DNA from: Paragyromitra xinjiangensis
Taxonomy: Eukaryota; Ascomycota; Pezizomycetes; Pezizales; Discinaceae
NCBI GenBank assembly: GCA_038503065.1
Contig: JBCAMK010000008.1
Span: 310,001 to 374,000, forward strand
Reading direction: 5' to 3'
Length of the DNA: 64,000 bases
Positions 36,901 through 49,746 of this stretch are shown here, piece by piece (the first letter of the stretch is position 1; each line of letters starts with the position of its first letter). A model generated the notes under the pieces. That model was not told the DNA's origin, ran no database searches, and saw only the letters and a list, made by a program, of their open reading frames with translations. The translations under genes and the position numbers were made by a program.

Positions 36901-39900
36901 CTGGTGAAGTAACTAGTTCCGTAGGTTCACCGATGGAAGCAGCTTTGTCAACATCCTCCTTCTCTGGTGTTGGTGTGCGCTCACTGTCAGACTGTAGATT
37001 TGGAGTCGGCGGGTTTGGATTATCGATGAATATCTTCTTAAGTTGCAGCGTGGCCAACCGTCGAATATCTTTTTCTGACGGGAAATAGTTGTTATCAAAG
37101 GCACTGAATTTCCCATCCCAATCTACTACTCTCTCTTGTAAAGCTCGCAAGGCTCGGTTCAGTGGTATGATCTCGAAGTACTTTGATTTGTTATACTTCT
37201 CTTGAAGCTTTTTAATTAACCAGCTGTGTTCATTCTCTGCTTGTGTTGTGAGAGCTTCTATCTCAGCTTTGCAAGCGTCAACTTTATCGGGAGTTACAGA
37301 TTCTATGTTAATACTCCTTAGCCGTAACTTGACCGAAGAAAAGAATCGGTTTGTTCTTTCTTCATGTTGTAGATACTGTTCATTTTTGATCCGTAGATCG
37401 ATCTCCGGCTTGTAGGTGATCTTCGTCCTTGGAACTACAATCTCGAGAAGGTCAATCGGGTCGTACTGGAAAACCACGGTTAGGCCTCGATATCCGAAAC
37501 ATCGGACATGATCACGGTTTAAGTCGTGCGGGCAAGTACCAGCCCTCAACTTCATTTCTGAGCTCCAGAAAGCGAGCTCAAGATACTTGCCGAATGAATA
37601 TTTCCACGTGCTCTCTGACATTGGTATAGCGGGTGTATTGGTGTTCGGGCAGACCTTGCAGTAACTCCACATGAGGATCGTATCCTGTATGCCTTGGATG
37701 GGATATGCCATCTTATCGCTCACTAAAACGCTAACTCTGGCCTGGCCATGGACGTAGGATCGGTGGTGGTCAATCATCATTTTGTCGCATGTATCTGACG
37801 AGCATGGCTTGTTCGCAGTGTCGCAAAGAAGTTCGACATACTGCCCTAGTGTGCAATCAGATTTACCTAATGGCCAGTCCATGCCTTGGAAATAAAACTC
37901 CAGTCGGCGAATTTCGGGTCCTTCGCACGGGACTGATGTCGTCGTGCACACCAAACTGTAGAGGATAGCGATATTCTGGTGCGCATAGGGATCGAATAGA
38001 TCGTCGTACTGAGATAAATAGTTTTCCCATTGCTTCTTTTGGGTCTCGTAGACGTGAAAAGCTTTATCGTATTCAGCGTCATGGATGGCGCGTAATACTT
38101 CCACCATTTTCTTTGTCCCGTTCTTGACATTCCCATCCACCATCTCGGGTTGAATCAATTCAAAATGTTCTGCCTGTTCAGGCAGCTTCCTTTCGGCTTG
38201 TTCCCCTACCGCTTCCTGTTCCTCGTTGAATTTCTCGTTAAATTCAGTCTCAGCCTCAACTTCATCTTCTTCAACCACTTGGCTGTCTCTTAATCTTCTG
38301 AGATACACCAATCTCCTCTCTAACTCCCTCGCACGCATCAGGAGATATGGTTGCATGTACTTGACAAACGGTGACGCAGAAAGGACTTTTGTCTCATGGT
38401 TCCTCACCATATCCTCATAGTAGGTCGGCATAGGAATATCATCCGGCACCGCACCTGCCAAAGAATCAACTCCCTCAGGACCAGAAAGTGGCGGTTTATC
38501 TAGATTCTCGCTACGTAGCACCTTTTCCATATCTCTTTCGGTAGTTGATGTCTTCTCTGGATCGGTGGGCAGTGGGGCGGCAATTGGAATATCAGTGGGC
38601 GGAGTAGCCGTGGAAACAGTGACTGGCGTAGTCCCGCTTGGTGCTGATGAGGGAATATTCACAAACTCATCCCTCATTAAACAGGTCTCTAGTTTTAGGT
38701 TATAGACGACATAAACCATCATCTCCGTGATTTGTTTGACGATAGCTAGTGTCGCCATATCCCCGCCTCTCAAGACAATCGTGCAACCTAGCTCTTTTGG
38801 GCACCCGGAGAGGTACATGAAAGTCTTCTTTCTGCCTGGTATGTCATCGTGCACAAAAGTTTTGACATCGAAAGAAGCACATCGCCCAACCCGAAAGTTT
38901 GGAAGCATCAATTTATCCACCGACGAACAAATATCCGCCTGTGCGCATCGCGCAACAGCTTCGATGACAGACGGCTTTACCAAATAGGTTGTCGCTACAT
39001 TTGCTTGGGCGAGAAGCTGTAACGCGACTCCGGAGATATTTTTCTCGACTAAAAGCAATGTGGGTCGTAACGAGAGGATTCGGTTCACCATTTTCTGAAG
39101 AAAATCCTTCTCCTGCGCAATAACCGGTTCTAGGCTCATGAGTTGCTGTTGATGACGCTGGTACTCGATCGGAAATGTAACGACGACAATCCTAGGCTGA
39201 GATACACTTCGTGGCATACTTTTTAGCGCTAGATTCTTTGCAAAAACGACACCAGAAACGTAGGTTGTATCACCAGGCTTGCCGCCCGGGATCCGTTTTA
39301 CTTTGACATAGTGCCGGATATCAATGTCGTCGCCCATACGGATATCAGGGTTCAAATCGTCGGTGCTCTTGAGCAAGATGGGCATGAGTGCCCGCTCCCA
39401 TTTGTCTACTTCTTTGATATCCGCATCGCGTAGCAACTGCCTAAGAAGCGTCCGCACGTGCTGTAAACTCGCTGTGTTGAGTTCAATAGATGGGGCTAAG
39501 GGGCCCCTCATGGAGGCGCTTCTTGATGCTCGTGGGGAGGGCATGGCATTATTCCCGGGTCCGCCAAATGCTGAAGAATCACTGACACTACCTACTAATG
39601 ATCGCATCAAATTGCGGCCTTTGCCTCGGGTTACTGGTCCCAGGAAACTCGAGCCACGTTTTCTCGAAGATCTCGCGGGAAGCAGCATCCCATTCTTGCC
39701 ACCATCGCTGCCACCTGTACCGGCTAGAATTGCGCTGATCCCGCTGATACTCGCAGCTCTTCTAATCTTTGACTTTGTAGATGCATTCCCATTAATGCCG
39801 CCATTCACACTTCCTTGGCCGTTCTGAGAACCTGTTGCCGAAGTTGAGAATGTATTTCCAAGCCCCTCAGCGTGCTTTGGCGCAATGGTGGCAAAAATAC

Positions 39901-42588
39901 TCATTTGCTCGTCATCGCTTGCCTCATCGCTCATATATGGTGTTAGATCAGGGTCAATGATACTATCGGAATGAAACGCCGGAAGGGTCCGCTCATATCC
40001 GAGCTCGTCAACTAGATTCCGATGGAAAGGTGCACGCTCATTCACATTCGCGGCCGCCAACCACCTATGCGAACGGGAATGTTGGTGTTTATGATGGTGA
40101 TGGTGCGAATGTGGATGAGAGTGAGGGTGCGAGTGACTATGCTGAGGAAGTTTTAGGGCGTTTGCGGTTAGTGGCCTGGAAAATGCCATAGGTGATTTTC
40201 CAGATCTGGAGGATCCAGGTCGAGGAGGAGATGGCAACTCGGCATTGATTTCGAGAATTTGAGAGCGCCGGTTCGGATTGCTTCCAGCGGTGATTCTAGA
40301 CGCTGGGATAGCCATCAGTGGCGTAGTTGCAGGGCGCGCGTCTCTTGGCATGCTGAAGCCAGGTGTCATTGGATCTTCTATTGGGGTACCAACTGCACTA
40401 CTGGGACCTGATATTAGTTCATGTCGTTGATCGATCGGCTGGTGGATGTGGAAAACGGATGCTGGTGAAAAATCGTCTTCTGACTCTGACTCATCCTGGT
40501 ACTCATTCACGATTTCGAGACATGGACTGCAGACTCGCATAGATCCTTGATGTCCAAATCTATCTCCGGATATTAATGTAGTACATTTCGAACAGAATAT
40601 TTGGCCACAGAGTCCTATCCGGTGAATCAGGTTGTTAGTAGATGTATAGTATATAATTATCTTTTCACAGCTATAGACATGACTCATGGGCAAGCGGAAT
40701 CTGCAAGTTTAGGGCTGTACAGAAGAGGGTGAACTGGGGTTTGTAACTTACGGCAATGATGTTTTCTCCGAAAAACTGAAAATGTATTGGCACACAAGAA
40801 ACATTCTTTGCAAACTTCATCTTTCATCCAGAAGTCGCTTGTCAAATTTCCCATTCTTAACTGCCGTAACGCTTGGCTAACAGCTTCGGAATTCCCTGTC
40901 CCAGCTCCTCCGTTCGGGCCCGTATTCCCCCCGTTCACCATCCCGTCGTTCTGAAATTCCCTCTGATCTTGATAGCTTCGGTCCTGATAAACAGAGGAGC
41001 TCCCACTACGCTTTTCAATGCCTGCTGTCGATGTGGCACCGTGACTGGACCCTGATTCAGAGCTCTCTTCTCCGGTCGTCGAAAATCCTGGGAGAAGGTT
41101 GCCTTGGCCGGTGCTGATTCGCGGTATCATTGGTGGTCGCATTTTTCTTGTTGTTTCTCCAATCCCTGTCATGGGAGCTTTTAGTGGTAAAGAAGGTTGT
41201 CCTAATGTGTTTGGTTTTTGCATATTTTGATGCAATGGCGGAGAAAGCTTATCCCCTTGTGGCGGTAGATTCATTGCCGACTTAATGGCGACTGCGGCCG
41301 GACTTGTGCTAGGCGACGCAAGAGGACTATTCCTGAAAGATACGCCGCCGTTTGAATCGGATGATGATCCTGCCATTATATCGCTACCAACTGTCCGAGG
41401 TGGCAAGTTTTTAGAATTATTGATATTGAGGGCAGCGGGTACAGAATTGATGTCTTTATTTGTAGATTTCTGGAATAAGACTGTTTGGTTATCAGAAGAT
41501 GGCCCGGCGACCTTTATTGATTGAGACGGCTTGTTCCCGCGGGTTCCAGGTTTGTCATTATCATGGCCGCCTGGCAACCTAGAGTTTAATAAGACCACAT
41601 CATCGTCGCTGCTATCACTAATGGCCTCCTCATCTTCGGACATCGAACAATTAAACCTTTCATCATCTTCCTCTCGCCGTGTATCTCCGTCGTCCTGATC
41701 GCTTTTGCTTATTGGCACTGGTGGATATCCAACTGTCCCGGCCATTACCGTTCCAGCTGTACCTAAAAGGGCATTCACAGTAGGCTTTGGCGGTTGTGCT
41801 GCCTCCTTCGCTGTGTTTTGCAGGTTGGCTTCACTATTCTTTCGACTGACGTCCGATATCCGTGTTACACCTAACCCTGGGGATGCGAGAGAAATGAAGC
41901 CAGAACCATCTCCATCTCTGAATGCAGTCACTGGTGCTAACGAAGGAACAGGTGCACCTCCTGCGGCTGCGCGAAGGTTGACTTTCCGTAATGCAGCTGG
42001 AGGTGCATAGTCCCCACCCATAGTCGTACTTGTCATCGAGTTATTGCTTGATACACGGGACGCTGGTGCGAGAGACGACGTGGATGCGATCCTCGAATGT
42101 TTACCGAAGTGTGATTTTATGGGTGAGAGTGGTGAGGTGGGCATCCCTGGGTGTCCCGAGTCCTCCGAATCAGCAGTTGCTGAGGACATGAACGAATCTC
42201 TGCTGTCCGCATGCCCACGATATCTCTCGCTCCCTATCGATCCAATAGATATCCTCGAACGGTTACCTCCCTCTCCTCCAGGTGCACTGACGACATCTCT
42301 CACTGCTGCGGCAACCCTTTTGACTCGCGAATATAGCTTGTTAAGTGATAACTGCTCTGTGGAACCACTGGATGGTGATGCGAGAGAGAAAGACGTTAGG
42401 CCAGGTGTTTGAGACGATGAGGCATGTATTTGTTCTAAGTCTGCTGGTGGCGGTGAGGAATCAAGAGAATATAAAGTTTGGGAGAGCGACATCACTGAAC
42501 CACGTCGTGGACGCCCTGTAACGTGGTCCGGAATAGCGGAGGCTGATGCTTGTGAGTCCATCGCTTCTTGTCGCCGAAAGGAAAACAT
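33978..42588 (-). CDS. FAB1: 1-phosphatidylinositol-3-phosphate 5-kinase Fab1
   Basis: Makes PI(3,5)P2 from PI3P on vacuole/late endosome membranes, controlling vacuole size and acidification (family knowledge). Model: complement(33978..34098, 34174..34333, 34397..34649, 34703..34831, 34891..35165, 35234..35475, 35532..40614, 40752..42588), 2699 aa, all phases consistent. Domains in order: Ser-rich N-terminus; FYVE zinc finger (about 593-655, CFLC and RRKHHCR, completed across intron 1 as CRLCGQIFC); a His-rich tract; TCP1/GroEL-like domain (about 1010-1260, ending VLRGGD...[11 protein letters not shown]); Cys/His-conserved region (about 1507-1684); disordered acidic/basic linker; PIP kinase domain (about 2285-2699) with [18 protein letters not shown] and [15 protein letters not shown]. 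Six introns (53-75 bp) crowd into the kinase domain, two of which follow unusual or weak donors. It is longer than yeast Fab1 (2278 aa) mainly through linkers. It diverges from the TPP1-like gene across 810 bp. Confidence 0.95.
40080..40140 (-). repeat. His/Ser/Pro tandem codon tract in FAB1
   Basis: Short repeated HSHP/HSHH units give a roughly 20-residue His-rich segment just after the FYVE finger. It is in-frame low complexity rather than a separate element. Confidence 0.7.
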
Positions 42589-43398
42589 TCAAATTTGCAA
42601 GAAAAAAAACTGTTAGAGCTGCTTTTCGTGGCTCCGATGTAAGTAAACCAACCAAGAAATAGATATGTAGCGTATCTGGAGACGTAAAGGTATAGGGAGG
42701 GGTAAGCTCACTTGGCTGCTTCTTCGCCAATTTAAGCAAGCTGTAATAGGGTTTTAGGAACTCCGTAGTACTATACAGAACTTGCCGATGTAAGAGCGCA
42801 CCTAACGTTGCAGCCGTCCACGGATGACCACTGGGCAGAGTTTTGGTTATTGGTGTGTGTAGAGCTAGCTGGAGGTACCGTGATGATAGAGGAGCAAGGG
42901 TCTGGTGGGATGCTGTTCAAGTATCATAAGGGGACTCACCACCACATTGTTGAATCCTATCTCGCCTCCTCTGCAGGGTAGATCGAACTGTCATCCCTAG
43001 CTCCCTAGCTCCCTGGCATTTGCTATCTATTGGCGAGAAGGTGTAGGTTTTATGCAGCTGTACCCTGCTTCGTCTGATCCATTACGCCAAGTGCTTGAGC
43101 CTGTGAATGACATAATCAATATCTGTCGCATTACTCAGCCTTTATGATCACGAGACAAAATCGATTAACAGATCAACTTTAGCACATGCCTACATGACCT
43201 ACAGAAAACAGACTTCGGCTTTTTCCCGCCAACAGTACTTTGACTTAGTACGAGTCCTAACCTTCAGAAAGATCGCTAACGCGTACATCATTCCTTACGC
43301 CCTCGTCTGGGACGACGGGCGACGCGCTCCTTCACAGTAGTTGTTCAGGAACCGCTGAGGAATGAGATAGTTTCTACGACGTTAAGCAATCATCGACA
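42589..43398. promoter_or_regulatory. Shared divergent promoter region of FAB1 and the TPP1-like gene
   Basis: 810 bp separates the two start codons, which point away from each other. An exact ACGCGT is at 43279-43284, 115 bp upstream of the TPP1-like ATG and 690 bp from FAB1, so it more likely serves the former. No other element named with confidence. Confidence 0.5.
43279..43284. promoter_or_regulatory. MCB-like site (ACGCGT) upstream of TPP1-like gene
   Basis: Exact palindrome 115 bp upstream of the ATG at 43399. Same hexamer as upstream of SRS2 and of the Cys-rich gene. G1/S control is inferred. Confidence 0.4.
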
Positions 43399-46300
43399 AT
43401 GTCCAATGTACTTCGGAACCCTTGGCTAGCAAATTTCGTGCATGAAAAGCTGGTTAACGGGATTGTGGAACGAGACGGAGGAACTGCTGCGCCTGGTAGA
43501 GTCCTTGACACGATTGGCCCACTTGGAGAACTGCAGTTTCCCGGAGACAAGTTCAAGCCGCTGCAAGTCATTGATGTAAGCTGCCTCAGACCTTCGTCAG
43601 AATCAATTTCCACCCCCCAACCCAGCCCATCAGTGCTATATTCGTTCTTATGATGATTATCAAATACATAACTTTCGTTCAGCTGTATCGAGGTTAATCT
43701 CTTGCGGAAACCTAAAATATCTGATTACTTATTTGTTATAGCTACATTTACCTTGTTTGATTTATATGATTGGTTCAATCAAGTCTCTAACATCCCGTCG
43801 GATAGATTGTTACCTTCAAACATCCCATCACCGCTATCCTATCCGATAAGTCTACCAAAATTACCTGCACGTTTTCCTCTCCTGCCAAGTCGGAGCACGA
43901 GACCTCCCACGGAAGTATAATAGCAATTAAAGGGGGGATTATAAAACCCAAATCCTACGAAATACAATTCCCTGGAGCAGATGGAAAACTATTCTGGAAA
44001 GGCGTTACTTACCAGAACCAAATTGCGGGTGAACCAATATCTCGGAAAACAAGCAATCAGGCAAAACAAGATCATCGGAACAGTACTGGTAGTAGTAAGC
44101 CCATAGCAAATCCCCAAGGAGTGGGAAATACGAAGTCAAACTTTAAGAATGCCCCTACACCGGAGCCTGTACTTTATATAACCTCTTTTGATTTCCTGGG
44201 CTCGACGGGTTCTGGGATCTGGGGAGCCCCAACGAGCATATCATCAAAACAAGATATCAAAGACTTATTGACAAAACTACCAAGGAAGAGGCATACCAAA
44301 GAGGAGGCGCTAGCAGGACTCAAGCATAACAACAGACCGGCGGACACCCCAGAAAGAACTCCCCTCCAGGGGAACAGAAGTGAAGGGCCAAGAGGCCAGA
44401 GTGGTAGAGATATAGCCCAGGAGTTTTTGCGAAAAACCCCTTTGTTAAAGCCCTCCAAACATTCTCCAAACACAGACGACTCAGACGACTCAATACGCTC
44501 GCAACCAGAAGTAAATAGTGACGATGAAAAAGAGGAGGAATCGCAACTAACATTTGTTACCCAAGCTCCTGGACGTTTCTCTTCGACTTATGATGATCTT
44601 GAGTTTTCAACTCAAATAGGGCAAAAGAGAAAAGCGAAAGCGAAAGCAACGTCTCCGTTAACCAGCCCACTCCAAAGCTCTCCGTTCCGGTCCACGGGTC
44701 ACTCGCCTCAGGTAGTAATTATCACAAACTCTCAGCAAAACAAGAAAAATTTAGAATCTCATCAGACCGAGGCTAATGTGGAGAAGAAACCTAGCATAAA
44801 ATCGAAATTTATAAATTACAGCGATGGAACTGGTTTAGGTGGGTCTACAGCTAGTTCTATAGCCAACGAAGGTGAATCGAAGGGAGTGCGTGAAGCTACC
44901 AGCCATCGGGATAAACATAAATTTGGACAGCATAGTCTCCCCTTACCCAAATCGAATTCTGTTGGCGTGAGGGCGAGAAGCAAGGGAGCTTCGCAGAGGG
45001 AATCACTAGCCAGTCGGGGCTGGCAAGGTATGACTGGGATTACGAAGGCAGATACCGTTATTCCTGAGGATCAGCAAGAATTACTAGATCGGCCTGAATG
45101 TAAGTGTTTTTCGATACTAAACCTTCAGTTATATTTCATAATTTTACTCAGTTGTGGTGTTACGAATACTGTACCTAGACTGGCGCACTTTAGTATGGTT
45201 CTTACTCCAGTTTCTACTAGGCTGGGATAAATGTTTCATAAGGTATCATCTGAGGCTACTTGGACACGCGCTGTTTGTTTCGGTTTTTTTCACAACTTAG
45301 ATAGACCAACCCCTCAATTTTTCTATTGTCCACCAAGTCAGCTTTCAGTAGCATATTATTCAAACTGACTGCTTGCTCTTTGCAGCTTGGTATCCCTACC
45401 AAAATAGCCAAAGCAATCAATATACCTCCGGTTATAGCCTCGTTTCTAAGGTTCAGCCTGTACCAAAATCCCATCCACCTCGCGATCGAGTAATATCTTC
45501 GGCAATCCAAATTATCGTCCCCGCTGTTCCCAGCCGACCACCATCTATTTCTCCATCCGATGATGAGGAAATCCCCTGGCCTTCCAGTCCCGTTAGACTT
45601 CCCGAGATAGATATAAACGCAATGCCACCAGACAGCAGCATGCCATCGGCTTCGCAATCCTGTCACGCTGGAAGATGGAGTGTTCAGAGTAACCAGCAGT
45701 ATAAAGAAAGCATGAAAGAAAGCTCGCCCGTACCCCAACAAAAGCCTACACCTTTAGAAGCTGGATGCAGCGAAGAGAAGAGTCCACCTGTTGAGCCCCC
45801 TTCAAGTGCTTATGAGGATTCAGAAGGAAGAGAGGAGGTTCCCGGATGTATGTTTTCTGGTAAACGCGTTACCCGTGCTGCAAACGGGATCTCAAAGAAG
45901 GCGCCGGTTGACCCAAATAACGTGGTTCGATACCCTCCCTTCCTCAAAGAGGAATGTTAACAATTTTATCTACAGGAATCCACAAGAACAGCTAAGGGCA
46001 ACCAAAGACCTAAGATTTCCGTAGCCCGAAAACGCCGGCGCGCAGAATCCGAACCCGAGGCAGAAGAACCCAGCGATATAGACGAATCTTCAGAAGATGA
46101 GCTCATAAATGACCCCGACCTCCCGTTCAAGGTGGTAAACCCGAGGGGGCGGACGAGAGTTGCTAAGTTTGGTGGCATTTTGAAGGCGCAACAAGTTGAA
46201 ATGTGGGAGAAACAGAAGAGGAAGACGCACGACTCACACGGGAGTACTGGGGATGAGATGCGAAGCAGTTGTGATAACCAAGTGCTAGATGAAGAACTGG

Positions 46301-48569
46301 GATGTGATGATGAAAGTGGCGAAAAAAGAGACGATCTACTGGGGGTAGTAGAGATTATTGCGGGGTCCGGTGCTACAAAGCTGAGCTCTGCAAGCGATGA
46401 GAAGCAGATTCCTCGGAATGCTTCAGACACAAGTGATCATTTACATAGCCCACCCGGATCTGAAAATGATTTGATGAATATTGAGAAGGAAAAGGGAGAG
46501 AAGCAACCCTCAAAGACTATTTTACAAAGCCACCGCTTGGAGGTGGTTGAGCCTCTACCCCAATTTAAACCTCATCACACGACTACTCCCGAGGTAGAAA
46601 GAGACGAGACTCTAGAAAAGTCCCATGGTCCGTCCGTTAAACGGCTCCTGGCAAAGCAGACGGACATCAGCACCGATGATGATGAAATCCCGCAGGCACC
46701 TCTCGCGCCTTTGAATATTATGAAAAATACAAAGACAGGGGCTTCGAGGCTGCATAGCCCTGATATTGATCGACCAGGGCCGACAAAGGTAGCTAAGACT
46801 ATACCAGACAGCAAGCTACAAATCGTTATAGCAGGTTGCAACAACTCTCCAAAATTCAAGGGGCAATCCAATAATCACCAAGGTGAGACGACCAGTACCT
46901 CAAGATAGTTGTCTTGACAATTACTGACGAGATATTACCAGCTTCAGGCGATAACCGCGGCGCGGTCATGCTCTCAGAAAACTCGACCATGCCAGCCATG
47001 CCAGATGCCCTTAGCAGCCAGAACTCTATCAAAACACCCACTTCATCTTCACTTCCATCTTCCGCAAGCAACATCGCTCCAACTATTCAAGTTGAAGAGA
47101 CACCATACCGCAAAAATTTTCCGAGTATAGATAACAGCCAATGCTCAAGCCCTACGATTTCAAAGTCACTGGCTGGCTTGAGACACTTCCGAGACGAGTT
47201 CGATGACATGACCCTCATCCCGGGAACGAATACGGAAGAGCTACGGGGCTCAAGCGCGTCTGCCCAAATTTTTGTGGCAAGACAGTCTGCCCTAGAACAA
47301 GGTAGCAGCTATCAGGGAGGGCGAACGGTACCTCTTGACCGCATATCATCTCCCGTGGATATAAACTACCTTGACGACGACCTCCCTGGAGACCTTGCTA
47401 TGTCACAACAACAACTTCAGCGTGAGATGCAGCAACATGTAGAGATTGAAGTGCCCGCCACGTCTGAAGCCGATGATGTCAGAATAGAAGATGCTCAATC
47501 CCAGCCCCTCCTATCACGAAATCCTTCGGAGACGAAGAAACTCAGGCAGCCCATCAAGAGCGTCGATTTCCAAAGTCAGGAAATTCGCGCAGCCAACGAG
47601 GTTACCGACGTCTCGAGCATGTTAGAGCAACAAAAGAGACAATTCCTAGGCTCGAAGGTTGGATGTGACTTTGATGATCTGGACTTTCAAAAAGATTATT
47701 CTCCCCCGATGAACAAAACCTTAAGCGGAAAACATGAGGCAGGAGCAGGAGCAGGAGTTTCCAAGATTCCTACCCTAGCAAATATCCCTGAAGTTGGGGA
47801 CTCGCTCGCACGAGTGACGCCTATAAGGAATCATGGGTCAGCCAAACCAAACAATGAAAATGCTGCTTCGGAAATTTCTCAATCAAACATCCGGAAACGT
47901 CATCAAGCACCCTCCCCAGGCATCCCCAAACCGGCGAAAAAAGTCCGAGCAGACGACAAGTCTACACACGAAACTGACCATCGCCCAAGTTCAGTTCCAT
48001 CTCACACAATGCAAGACAAAGTCAAAATCTCTACAAGGTTACAGGGTGAGCCATCAATGGCCGCTATAGGCGGATCAGCAAGTAAAGATAAAGACAAATT
48101 CGAATATGATGACGACTCCATGGCCGATATTATCGGTTCACCCGCCGATAATGAATTCGAACTCACTCTACCACCTCAGACACCATTGGCACCAGAAATA
48201 TACGCGGGGATTCGCGAACGCCAACTCTACGTTCCTGGCTACGGGAAGCTCACAGATGACCAAAAGAAAGGGCTTGATGAGAGGAGACGAGAATATTTCG
48301 GAATAACCTCCTGTGACGGCACAAAAACGCTATTCCCTACTGAATTGCAACGCGCCATGCGAAACGCCTCGTCATCACCATTATCGAGAAGAAAGGCGAA
48401 AGGTCCCGAAGCTCAAGAGGTGGCAGAGACGGCTGACGATCAGTGGTATCGCGATGAGAATACACCGTTGAAGTTATTTTATAAGAGGTTTAAGTGTCTG
48501 AAGCAAGTTAAAGCAGAATTGGCCACCGTAGAAAGCAGGGTGAGTGGCGATAATGGCGGCAATGTTTGA
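43399..48569 (+). CDS. TPP1/Tpz1-like shelterin subunit candidate (OB-fold)
   Basis: TPP1/Tpz1 bridges Pot1 to the double-stranded telomere complex and recruits telomerase (family knowledge). Model: 43399..43575, 43806..45099, 45386..45921, 45976..46882, 46942..48569, 1513 aa. The N-terminus LRNPWLANFVHEKL matches the PW-containing start of TPP1 OB-folds. Across intron 1 it continues as LQVID|IVTFKHPITAILSD and TKITCTF, the sensor-like strand of the OB fold, then GSIIAIKGGIIKPKSYEIQF. So residues 1 to about 130 form one OB domain. The remaining ~1380 residues are Ser/Pro/Glu-rich and mostly disordered, with basic patches (ARKRRRAESE, IRKRHQ) and a more ordered C-terminus (APEIYAGIRERQLYVPGYGKL, DENTPLKLFYKRF). 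Intron 3 is the least certain: donor GTGGTT at 45922 keeps frame, but GTTACC or GTTGACC slightly upstream also would. It is much longer than human TPP1 or S. pombe Tpz1. An unrelated OB-fold protein is the alternative. Confidence 0.68.
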
Positions 48570-49443
48570 ACGCAGATATCGTGGTTTTACATAATAGTTA
48601 TTTTATCCCTTCCGGGTGGCTTTTTTTGGGCAGTACATGATTGGTTTTTTCTGGACCAGAGATTGTTGAGTTGAGGCCCCTGAACGATTCATACCTTTTC
48701 TTTTAACTTACCTGGCCACCTTTTTCGTCACCCCAATCTAAATACCCGTGCTTGTCAATCGAGTTAGATACCTAGGTTTCCCCATAAATATCCCCTCTCG
48801 AATAACCCACCTTTTTTCGATCGATCTTTAGTGAAATACAAGATCGCATAAAGCTAAAGCTATGACGCGAGCAAGCCCTTTCAGCGCTCCTAACTCCAAA
48901 CGTATTAATGAGAGGGCTTGTGGGGTCACGACTTTTTGCTTGATATCTAAAATTACACACGAAGGAGGTATTTTGTAACTACTTTCGTCCTACTTTTGCC
49001 TCGGATATGAGGGGTTCTTAGATATTCCTCACTTTCCATAATATAGCTATAAGCGACATCGGGAAAAGTTGAGTCTCAAAGTGGTCAATGAAATCCATCC
49101 CGAGAACCCATGTTTTTCCCGTTAAATTATGTAACCCAATTCCACCAACAAGCCTTTTCGTCTTCACCGACGACCCTTTCCCCTTGACTAACAAATTCTC
49201 CCCTGCCCATCGACAAGTTTTCTCAGCTTTACCACTAAACCTCTCGCTAACTCTTTCCATTTACCCCAGTCCATTATTTATTAGCATATATTAGAAGTAC
49301 CCGTCAAAGAGCGCTCCCACCGATTTACCTAACGAACTAACTAATTAATCAACTTTCCTATCACTCCTTAGCCCACAAATTCAAACATTGATTGGCCCCT
49401 TCCCTCCAAATCGCACTTCACACTATTACCAAAGTATTCAACA
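48570..49443. other. Intergenic, 3' flank of TPP1-like gene
   Basis: About 870 bp with no coding sequence I can support. It contains T-rich 3' flank directly after the stop codon, then nothing recognisable up to the foldback element. Confidence 0.5.
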
Positions 49444-49746
49444 TACCGTATTTACTGGGCTATAAGCAACTCCCATTTGAGGGTCAAAATAGAGTTTGAG
49501 ACAAAGTCCGTGCCTGGTGGATGTAAAAGCACAGGCTTTTCCGCTAATTCTTGCCCAAAGGGGTCTTTTGAGGAGGCCAAAGTCCCAAAATGAACTCCTT
49601 GAGCCCGAGGGAGGGTCTGTGAACTTCTGATTTTGGTTCTGATATCTATTTGAACATGCTCCCGGACCCCCGAGGAAAGGTGGCCGAAACAAAAACCTTA
49701 TTTGGACTCTAAGGTCCGAGTTGCTTATAACCCAGTAAATACGGTA
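49444..49746. mobile_element. MITE-like element, 303 bp, 29-bp terminal inverted repeats
   Basis: The ends at 49444-49472 and 49718-49746 are reverse complements over 29 bp with one mismatch, beginning TACCGTATTTACTGGG. Both ends are bounded by TA, as in Tc1/mariner/pogo elements that duplicate a TA target. The interior has no ORF for a transposase, so it would be a non-autonomous element. The inverted repeat is seen directly; superfamily assignment is inference. Confidence 0.82.
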
